Origin: Streptomyces polyasparticus
Lineage (GTDB): Bacteria > Actinomycetota > Actinomycetes > Streptomycetales > Streptomycetaceae
Reading direction: 5' to 3'
NCBI RefSeq assembly: GCF_014493765.1
Contig: NZ_JACTVJ010000024.1
Span: 1-64,000, forward strand
Length of the DNA stretch: 64,000 nucleotides
Shown: positions 20,502-27,900 of the stretch, piece after piece
Numbering within the stretch: position 1 is the stretch's first letter
How the letters are laid out: each line of letters opens with the position of its first letter
The notes under the pieces: model-generated
Databases searched by the model: none
The model's input: the letters and a program-made list of their open reading frames with translations, nothing else
What the model was told of the DNA's origin: nothing
Made by a program: the position numbers and the translations under genes

Positions 20502-21008
20502 ATGCGTGTCTACGTCCCCCTGACCCTTGCCGGTCTCGCGCAGGCCTACAAGGCGGCCGAGCTCGGACCGGGACCGCTGACGGCGTACGCGGTGACCCCC
20601 GCGCTGCGGGAGTGGTACGTGTCCGACGACATCGAGGAGCTGGAGTACGCGGCGCTCAACAGGGCAGCCGCGGCCTCTCTGCGGCTCCTGGCCGGGGACC
20701 CCGCGGCCGTGCCGCGCCGGGTGGTCGTGGCGGTCGACGTGCCGGATGCCGATGCGTCGGTCGACCCCGACCGCGGACTCGACCCCGGAGCGCTCGGCGA
20801 GGTCCGCCTCGCGAAGGCCGTACCGCTGGCGAAGGCGGCGGCGGTGCATGTCGACGCCGATGACGCGGTGGCGGATGTCGCGGCGGCGGCGGGTGCGCTG
20901 GGAGCGGCCGACCAGGGCGATGACGACGCCCAGTTCACGGTGGACGGCGCCGAGGACCACGAGCTGCTGTGGTTCGCGACGCAGGAGATCCCGAACCTGA
21001 TCGGCTGA
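20502..21008 (+). CDS. DUF6912-like conserved hypothetical protein
   Basis: A 168-aa protein beginning MRVYVPLTLAGL, a conserved actinobacterial family of unknown function. It is Ala- and Asp-rich, with alternating strands and helices, and ends with a conserved AEDHELLWFATQEI stretch. No catalytic motif or membrane segment is seen. No clear Shine-Dalgarno precedes ATG 20502; a -10-like TATCCT lies at about 20439. It is convergent with the flavin reductase gene across a strong bidirectional terminator. Confidence 0.8.
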   Translation: MRVYVPLTLAGLAQAYKAAELGPGPLTAYAVTPALREWYVSDDIEELEYAALNRAAAASLRLLAGDPAAVPRRVVVAVDVPDADASVDPDRGLDPGALGEVRLAKAVPLAKAAAVHVDADDAVADVAAAAGALGAADQGDDDAQFTVDGAEDHELLWFATQEIPNLIG

Positions 21009-21017
21009 GCTTTGTTC

Positions 21018-21072
21018 GTACGCGTACGGGCTGCAGGGCCGCAGGGCGCCGGCCTCTCGCCCGTACGCGTAC
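21018..21072. terminator. Bidirectional terminator between convergent genes
   Basis: GTACGCGTACGGGC (21018-21031) and GCCCGTACGCGTAC (21059-21072) form a perfect 14-bp stem with a 27-nt loop, exactly between the two convergent stops at 21008 and 21079. It can terminate both transcripts. Confidence 0.85.
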
Positions 21073-21078
21073 AGATGG

Positions 21079-21804
21079 CTAATCCGCCGGGCGGAGAGCC
21101 GCGAGCCGCTGGGCGAAGGGGACGACCTCGAAGCCTGCGGCCGGGTCGACCGAGGTGATCGCGCCGTGCAGGGAGCGGGGCGCGATGGCCGCGGCGGTGT
21201 CGACGTCCGGGGCGGCCGCGGCTGCCGTTGCGGTCGCGGACGGGCCGGCTTCGTTCGTGGACCGGCCGGCAGTGTCCTCGGAGGATTCGTCCGTGGACGG
21301 GGCCATGAAGCGCGCCAGCTCCCGGCCCGCCCGCGTGATGCGCTGCGCGAGCCCTTCCGCTCCCCAGTCCTCGGATGCCGCGTAGACGGCGGTCGGCAGG
21401 ACGAGGGCGCGCAGGTACGTGAAGAGCGGGCGCAGCGCGTGCTCGGTGACCAGCGAGTGGCGGGCGGTGCCGCCGGTCGCGCCGACGAGTACCGGCTTGC
21501 CGGTCAGCGCGTCCTTGTCGATGACGTCGAAGAACGACTTGAACAGACCGCTGTACGAGGCCGCGAACACGGGCGTGACCGCGATGAGTCCGTCGGCCGC
21601 CGCCACCGCGTCGAGTGCGGCGGCGAGCCGCGCGGGCGGGAAGCCGGTGACGAAGTGCTGGGCGATCTCCGTGGCGAGATCGCGCAGTTCGATCACCTCG
21701 GCCTCGGCGTCCACCTGCCCCAGCGTGGCCGCCGTGAGGCGGTCGGCGAGCAGCCGTGTGGACGAGGGCGAGCTCAGTCCCGCCGAGACGACGACGAGCT
21801 TCAT
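21079..21804 (-). CDS. NADPH-dependent FMN reductase, CE1759 type
   Basis: A 241-aa flavodoxin-like reductase. The N-terminal beta strand LVVVSAGLSSPSSTRLLADRL binds the FMN phosphate, and TPVFAASYSGLFKSFFDV and VGATGGTARHSL are typical of the family. Residues about 170-205 form an Ala/Thr/Ser-rich low-complexity insert unlike the rest. ATG at 21804 overlaps the stop of the LLM gene as ATGA. Together they form a two-component flavin system: this enzyme would supply reduced FMN to the neighbouring monooxygenase. The substrate is unknown. Confidence 0.88.
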   Translation of the reverse strand: MKLVVVSAGLSSPSSTRLLADRLTAATLGQVDAEAEVIELRDLATEIAQHFVTGFPPARLAAALDAVAAADGLIAVTPVFAASYSGLFKSFFDVIDKDALTGKPVLVGATGGTARHSLVTEHALRPLFTYLRALVLPTAVYAASEDWGAEGLAQRITRAGRELARFMAPSTDESSEDTAGRSTNEAGPSATATAAAAAPDVDTAAAIAPRSLHGAITSVDPAAGFEVVPFAQRLAALRPAD

Positions 21805-22892
21805 GCGGTCCCGACCTCCGTGTTCCGGGCAGCCACACGGGCCGCGTGGGTGGGGGCGTCCGGCACGTTCGCCGGCTTGAGGTTCGCGAACTCCTTGCGC
21901 AGCACCGGGACGACCTCCTCGCCGAGCAGGTCGAGCTGTTCGAGGACGGTCTTGAGCGGCAGGCCCGCGTGGTCCATCAGGAACAACTGGCGCTGGTAGT
22001 CGCCCACGTACTCCCGGAAGGACAGGGTGCGCTCGATGACCTCCTGCGGGGAGCCGACGGTCAGCGGGGTCTGGGAGGTGAACTCCTCGAGCGAAGGGCC
22101 GTGTCCGTACACCGGCGCGTTGTCGAAGTACGGGCGGAACTCGCGCACCGCGTCCTGCGAGTTCTTCCGCATGAACACCTGACCGCCGAGGCCGACGATC
22201 GCCTGCTCCGGGGTGCCGTGCCCGTAGTGGGCGTAGCGCTGCCGGTAGAGGCTCACCATCTGCTTGGTGTGGGACGCCGGCCAGAAGATGTTGTTGTGGA
22301 AGAAGCCGTCGCCGTAGTACGCGGCCTGCTCGGCGATCTCGGGGGAGCGGATGGAGCCGTGCCAGACGAAGGGCGCGACGCCGTCGAGCGGGCGGGGCGT
22401 GGAGGTGAAGGACTGCAGCGGCGTACGGAACTTGCCCTTCCAGGTCACGACGTCCTCGTCCCAGAGGCGGCGAAGGAGGGCGTAGTTCTCGACGGCGAGG
22501 TCGATGCCGTCGCGGATGTCCTTGCCGAACCACGGATAGACCGGGCCGGTGTTGCCGCGGCCCATCATCACGTCGACCCGGCCGTCCGCGAGGTGCTGGA
22601 GCATCGCGAAGTCCTCGGCGATCTTCACCGGGTCGTTGGTGGTGATCAGCGTGGTGGAGGTGGACAGGATCAGGCGCTCGGTGCGGGCGGCGATGTAGCC
22701 GAGCATCGTCGTGGGCGAGGACGGGACGAACGGCGGATTGTGGTGCTCGCCGGTCGCGAAGACGTCGAGGCCGACCTCCTCCGCCTTGAGCGCGATGGCC
22801 AGCATCGCCTTGATCCGCTCGTGCTCCGAGGGGGCGCGGCCGGTCGTCGGGTCGACCGTGACGTCGCCGACGGTGAAGATCCCGAACTGCAT
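21801..22892 (-). CDS. LLM class flavin-dependent oxidoreductase, CE1758 type
   Basis: A 363-aa luciferase-like monooxygenase of the bacterial TIM-barrel family that uses reduced FMN and oxygen. Conserved stretches: FATGEHHNPPF, ILSTSTTLITTNDPVKIAEDFAMLQHLADGRVDVMMGRG, and FVWHGSIRSPEIAEQAAYYGDGFF (quoted in part by family). The start at 22892 follows GAAGGTGAGC. The gene is first in a two-gene operon with the FMN reductase. Upstream lie a -10 TATAGT and an overlapping palindrome, so it is probably controlled by a repressor encoded elsewhere. Confidence 0.88.
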   Translation of the reverse strand: MQFGIFTVGDVTVDPTTGRAPSEHERIKAMLAIALKAEEVGLDVFATGEHHNPPFVPSSPTTMLGYIAARTERLILSTSTTLITTNDPVKIAEDFAMLQHLADGRVDVMMGRGNTGPVYPWFGKDIRDGIDLAVENYALLRRLWDEDVVTWKGKFRTPLQSFTSTPRPLDGVAPFVWHGSIRSPEIAEQAAYYGDGFFHNNIFWPASHTKQMVSLYRQRYAHYGHGTPEQAIVGLGGQVFMRKNSQDAVREFRPYFDNAPVYGHGPSLEEFTSQTPLTVGSPQEVIERTLSFREYVGDYQRQLFLMDHAGLPLKTVLEQLDLLGEEVVPVLRKEFANLKPANVPDAPTHAARVAARNTEVGTA

Positions 22893-22913
22893 GGCTGCTC
22901 ACCTTCACTTGTT

Positions 22914-22931
22914 GTTGATTGTTCAACTATA
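22914..22931 (-). promoter_or_regulatory. -10 element and overlapping palindromic operator of the LLM operon
   Basis: On the minus strand TATAGT (22931-22926) is a strong -10. It overlaps the palindrome GTTGA-N4-TCAAC (22914-22927), the layout of a MarR- or TetR-type operator that blocks polymerase. No -35 consensus is apparent. Confidence 0.6.
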
Positions 22932-23000
22932 TCAGCCGAACGGTGGGCGGCGGCCGGTTATTCCGCGGGCCCTGTCCGTGTGACGGGCAGGGTGGTCCTG

Positions 23001-23023
23001 TTGTCGGTGGGAGTGGGTACGGT
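23001..23023 (+). promoter_or_regulatory. RecA-NDp/PafBC-type promoter of the HAD gene
   Basis: TTGTCGGTG (23001-23009), an 8-nt spacer and TACGGT (23018-23023) fit TTGTCRGTG-N8-TAnnnT exactly. The ATG of the HAD hydrolase starts 7 nt after the -10, the same spacing as at the YcaQ-like gene, predicting a leaderless damage-inducible mRNA. Confidence 0.8.
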
Positions 23024-23029
23024 CGTTGC

Positions 23030-23689
23030 ATGGGGAAGCAAGCGCACATCGTGTGGGACTGGAACGGGACGCTGTTCCACGACATCGACGCCGTCATCCA
23101 GGCCACCAACGCCTCGTTCGCGGAGATCGGGCTCGCGCCGATCACGCTGGAGCGGTACCGGGAGCTGTACTGCGTGCCCGTGCCCAAGTTCTACGAGCGG
23201 CTCATGGGGCGGCTGCCCACCGCCGAGGAGTGGGTCGTCATGGACGAGGCGTTCCACCGGCACTACTGGGCGTTTGCCGAGTCCGCGGGTCTTGCGGACG
23301 GGGCCGACCGGCTGCTCGGTGAGTGGCAGGACGCCGGTCTGACGCAGTCGATGTGCTCACTCGCGCCGCATGACCGGCTGCTGCCGATCGTGCGGACGCA
23401 TGGGATCGAGGAGCGGTTCGTACGGGTCGACGGGCGCGTCGGGGACTCCACGGACGGCAAGGCGCTGCAGATGGCTCGGCACCTGGCCGCCCTGTCCGAG
23501 GTCGATCCCGCACGGGCCGTCGTGATCGGTGACGCTGTCGACGACGCGCTGGCCGCGGCGCATGTGGGCGCGCTCGCCGTGCTGTACACCGGGGGGTCGC
23601 ACAGTCGGGCCAGCTTGGCCGTCGCCGGGGTGCCCGTCGTCGACACCCTCGCCGACGCCGTGGCGGAGGCGGAGCGGCTGGTGGCGTGA
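23030..23689 (+). CDS. HAD-superfamily hydrolase, putative phosphatase
   Basis: A 219-aa haloacid-dehalogenase-fold protein. Motif I is WDWNGTLF, with nucleophile Asp10; the usual second Asp is Asn12. Motif II is around SMCSLAPH, motif IV is VIGDAVDDALAA, and a four-helix cap lies between about 20 and 85. It most resembles phosphoglycolate-phosphatase-like HADs. A phosphoglycolate-type role would fit DNA-repair waste removal and the damage-type promoter, but this is inference. No Shine-Dalgarno precedes the ATG, matching a leaderless mRNA. Confidence 0.85.
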   Translation: MGKQAHIVWDWNGTLFHDIDAVIQATNASFAEIGLAPITLERYRELYCVPVPKFYERLMGRLPTAEEWVVMDEAFHRHYWAFAESAGLADGADRLLGEWQDAGLTQSMCSLAPHDRLLPIVRTHGIEERFVRVDGRVGDSTDGKALQMARHLAALSEVDPARAVVIGDAVDDALAAAHVGALAVLYTGGSHSRASLAVAGVPVVDTLADAVAEAERLVA

Positions 23690-23843
23690 GGGGTCCGGTC
23701 CGGGTGCGGGGTGGTGGCGCCTGCGGCGGGCTTTTCTCCCCGCCCCGCCCCTTCCCGAAACCGCGGGCTTCGCCCCCGGACCCCCGGGTGGGTGGGCATG
23801 CGGGGGCTTCGCCCCCTGCGCCCCCGCATCCGAACTTCGTTCG

Positions 23844-23898
23844 GATCTGCTCAAACGCCGCAGGGGCTGAAAGATCTGCTCAAGCGCCGCAGGGGCTG
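23844..23898. repeat. Two 26-bp direct repeats in a convergent intergenic region
   Basis: Copies at 23844-23869 and 23873-23898 share 25 of 26 bases (core CGCCGCAGGGGCTG). Just before lie an 8-bp perfect hairpin around ATCCGAAC/GTTCGGAT (23828-23846) and GGGCTTCGCCCCC-type blocks. The region 23690-23898 between two convergent genes holds no gene; such blocks are common Streptomyces intergenic repeats and may aid termination. Confidence 0.7.
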
Positions 23899-24465
23899 TT
23901 ATGTCACCGGCGCCTTGGCCCGCAGCACCGTCAGGAACTCCCGCATCCACCGGGAGTGGTCCGGCCAGGCGCGGGCCGAGACCAAGGTGCCGTCGACGAC
24001 GGCCTCCGCGTCCTGGAACGTGGCGCCCGCGGACTGCATGTCCAGCTCCAGGGCCGGGTACGCCGTGACGCGGCGGCCGCTGAGGCTTCCGATGGCCGCC
24101 GTGAGCAGGGGGCCGTGGCAGATCTGGGCGACCGGCTTGTCGGCGTCGAAGAAGGTTTTGAGGATCTTGCGCAGTTCCGGGTCGTTGCGGAGGTACTCGG
24201 GCGCGCGGCCGCCGGGGATCACCAGGGCCACGTACTGCCCGGGGTCGACCTCCGAGAAGGCCAGGTCGGCCGGCCAGGTGTAGCCCGGCTTCTCCGTGTA
24301 CGTGTCGAAGCCCGGCTCGAAGTCATGGACCACGAACTGGAGCTTCTTGCGGGCCGGTGCCGCGATGTGCACGTCGTAGCCCTCTTCGCGCAGCCGCTGG
24401 TAGGGGTAGAGGACCTCCAGGGATTCCGCCGCGTCACCCGTCACGATCAGGATCTTTGCTGACAT
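23899..24465 (-). CDS. DJ-1/PfpI family protein
   Basis: A 188-aa DJ-1/PfpI protein, a flavodoxin-like fold related to deglycases, proteases and glyoxalase III. The nucleophile elbow AQICHGPLL has Cys116 and His117, and the conserved ALVIPGGRAPEYLR lies at about 80-93; an acidic residue in SLEVLYP (15-21) may complete the site. Substrate is not predictable: methylglyoxal-adduct repair or a stress role are both possible. The start MSAKILIVTG is unambiguous. It is convergent with the HAD gene. Confidence 0.88.
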   Translation of the reverse strand: MSAKILIVTGDAAESLEVLYPYQRLREEGYDVHIAAPARKKLQFVVHDFEPGFDTYTEKPGYTWPADLAFSEVDPGQYVALVIPGGRAPEYLRNDPELRKILKTFFDADKPVAQICHGPLLTAAIGSLSGRRVTAYPALELDMQSAGATFQDAEAVVDGTLVSARAWPDHSRWMREFLTVLRAKAPVT

Positions 24466-24967
24466 CGTCGCTCCCGCTCCCCTCAGGCGTGAACCTCAGG
24501 ACATGGACCCCGGGCACCCGGTCCGACGGCCCGGGCCGTCTCGGTCAACGTGCCTCCGCGGCGGGGGTTTGCCAAGAGGGGCCGTCACAGAAACCGTCCG
24601 ATACGCCCCTTCCGTGCCCCGCGTCGCTGTCCGGAACGTCAAAGTTCACCCCCAGCTTTTGTGCCCATACGGCACATGCCGGTCCCCCGGGGGAGGGCGA
24701 TAGCCTGTAGGGCGTGATCAGTGCGATAAGCCGCGGGGGCATCGGAGCCCCCTGCCTTCGCCCGGCCGACCGCCGGGCGTCGGATGCGGCGTGGATCACC
24801 TCGCGGGGCGGGCCTACGACATTGGCCGATTACGCCCCTTGCTCTTCGGATTGCGGCATAGCGTCGACTGCGACCCTCACCCCGGGCGTGACGTTGTGTC
24901 CTAATTGTCGTGAGTTCGATCCATTCCTTCTACGTCACGCAACGGCGCGTTGACAGGAGCAGAGGAC
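24466..24967. other. 500-bp leader/intergenic region before gdhB
   Basis: No confident gene. A -10-like TAGCCT (24701-24706) is followed 8 nt later by GTG (24714), which opens a 79-codon frame ending 14 nt before gdhB. The frame uses codons rare in Streptomyces (ATA, CTA, AAT, TGT), so it is more likely a transcribed leader than a protein. Its start holds a GGGGGC/GCCCCC hairpin (about 24734-24751). The last 70 bp are AT-richer. It probably carries the gdhB promoter(s). Confidence 0.4.
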
Positions 24968-27900
24968 ATGCAGACCAAGCTGGACGAAGCCAAGGCCGAG
25001 CTGCTCGCAAGGGCCGCCCGAGTCGCTGAGCACAGCCCGGTCGGGGGGCAGCTCCCGACCGGTGCCGCGCGTGAGGGCGACAAGCCGGACGGCGACACCG
25101 TCCTCACGTATCTCCAGCGCTATTACCTGCACACGGCGCCCGAGGATCTGACCGACCGCGACCCGGTCGATGTCTTCGGCGCCGCTCTTTCGCACTACCG
25201 CCTGGCCGAGAACCGGCCGCAGGGCACCGCCAACGTCCGGGTGCACACCCCGACCGTCGAGGAGAACGGCTGGACCTCCAGCCACTCGGTCGTCGAGGTC
25301 GTCACGGACGACATGCCGTTCCTCGTGGACTCGGTGACCAACGAGCTGTCCCGCCAGGGCCGCGGCATCCATGTCGTGATCCACCCCCAGGTGGTCGTAC
25401 GCCGTGATGTCACCGGAAAGCTGATCGAGGTCATCGCCGACAACACCGCGGCGCAGGCGGCCGCGGAGGCCGGGCACGAGACGCTCGTCGAGTCCTGGAT
25501 CCACGTCGAGATCGACCGGGAGACCGACCGCGCCGACCTCAAGCAGATCACCGCCGACCTGCTGCGTGTCCTGTCCGACGTCCGCGAGGCCGTCGAGGAC
25601 TGGGAGAAGATGCGCGACGCCGCGCTGCGCATCGCCGAGGACCTGCCCTCGGAGCCCACCGCCGACGATCTGCGCGAGCAGGACATCGAGGAGGCCCGCG
25701 AGCTGCTCCGCTGGCTGGCCGCCGACCACTTCACGTTCCTCGGCTACCGCGAGTACGACCTCACCGACGACGACTCGCTCGCCGCCGTGCCCGGCACCGG
25801 CCTCGGCATCCTGCGCTCCGACCCGCAGCACTCCGGCGGCGACGAGGCCCACCCGGTCAGCCCCTCCTTCAACCGGCTGCCCGCCGACGCCCGCGCCAAG
25901 GCCCGTGAGCACAAGATCCTGGTGCTGACCAAGGCCAACAGCCGCGCCACCGTGCACCGCCCCAGCTACCTCGACTACGTGGGCGTCAAGAAGTTCGACG
26001 CCGAGGGCAACGTGGTCGGCGAGCGCCGCTTCCTGGGCCTGTTCTCCTCCGCCGCGTACACCGAGTCCGTGCGCCGTGTGCCGGTGATCCGCCGCAAGGT
26101 CGACGAGGTGCTCAAGGCCGCCGGCTTCTCGCCCAACAGCCACGACGGCCGCGACCTGCTGCAGATCCTCGAGACGTACCCGCGCGACGAGCTCTTCCAG
26201 ACGCCGATCGACGAGCTGCGCACCATCGCCACCAGCGTCCTGTACCTGCAGGAGCGCCGCCGGCTGCGGCTCTACCTGCGCAAGGACGAGTACGGGCGCT
26301 ACTACTCGGCGCTCGTCTACCTGCCGCGCGACCGCTACACGACCGGCGTACGGCTGCGGATCATCGACATCCTCAAGGAGGAACTCGGCGGTGCCAGCGT
26401 CGACTTCACCGCCTGGAACACCGAGTCGATCCTCTCCCGGCTGCACTTCGTGGTCCGTGTCGCGCCCGGCACCGAGCTGCCCGCGCTGACCGACGCCGAC
26501 ACCGAGCGCATCGAGGGCCGCCTGGTCGACGCCGCCCGCTCCTGGGCCGACGGCTTCGCCGAGGCGCTGAACGCCGAGTGCGGCGAGGAGCGCGCGGCCG
26601 AGCTCCTGCGCAAGTACGCGGGCGCCTTCCCCGAGGGCTACAAGGCCGACCACTCGCCGCGCTCCGCGGTCGCCGACCTGGTCCACCTCGAAGCCCTGGG
26701 CCAGAGCGACCAGGACTTCGCGCTCTCGCTGTACGAGCCCGTGGGCGCGGGCCCCGGCGAGCGCCGCTTCAAGATCTACCGCTCCGGCGAGCAGGTCTCG
26801 CTCTCCGCGGTGCTCCCGGTCCTGCAGCGCCTGGGCTGCGAGGTCGTCGACGAGCGTCCGTACGAGCTGCGCTGCAACGACCGCACCAACGCCTGGATCT
26901 ACGACTTCGGTCTGCGGATGCCGAAGGCGAACGGCAACGGCGGCTATCTCGCCGACGACGCCCGCGAGCGCTTCCAGCAGGCCTTCGCCGCCGTATGGAC
27001 CGGTGAGGCCGAGAACGACGGCTTCAACTCGCTCGTGCTGCTCGCCGGTCTCAACTGGCGGCAGGCGATGGTGCTTCGCGCGTACGCGAAGTACCTGCGC
27101 CAGGCGGGTGCCACGTTCAGCCAGGACTACATGGAGGACACCCTCCGCAACAACGTCCACACCACGCGCCTGCTGGTCAGCCTCTTCGAGGCGCGGATGT
27201 CCCCGGACCGCCAGCGGGCCGGCACCGAGCTGACCGACGGGCTGCTCGAAGAGCTCGACGGTGCCCTCGACCAGGTGGCCAGCCTCGACGAGGACCGGAT
27301 CCTGCGGTCCTTCCTCGTGGTCATCAAGGCGACGCTGCGCACGAACTTCTTCCAGGAGGCCGCGGGCGGCAAGCCGCACTCCTACGTCTCGATGAAGTTC
27401 GACCCGCAGGCCATCCCGGACCTGCCGGCGCCGCGTCCCGCGTTCGAGATCTGGGTGTACTCGCCCCGCGTCGAGGGCGTGCACCTGCGCTTCGGCAAGG
27501 TCGCGCGCGGCGGCCTGCGCTGGTCCGACCGGCGCGAGGACTTCCGTACGGAGATCCTCGGCCTGGTCAAGGCGCAGATGGTGAAGAACACCGTCATCGT
27601 GCCGGTGGGCGCCAAGGGCGGCTTCGTCGCCAAGCAGCTGCCCGACCCCGCGAAGGACCGTGACGCGTGGCTGGCCGAGGGTGTCGCCAGCTACAAGACC
27701 TTCATCTCGGCGCTGCTCGACATCACCGACAACCTCGTGGCCGGCGAGGTCGTGCCCCCGGCCGACGTCGTACGGCACGACGAGGACGACACGTACCTGG
27801 TGGTCGCGGCCGACAAGGGCACGGCGACGTTCTCCGACATCGCCAACCAGGTCGCCGAGTCGTACAACTTCTGGCTCGGCGACGCCTTCGCCTCCGGCGG

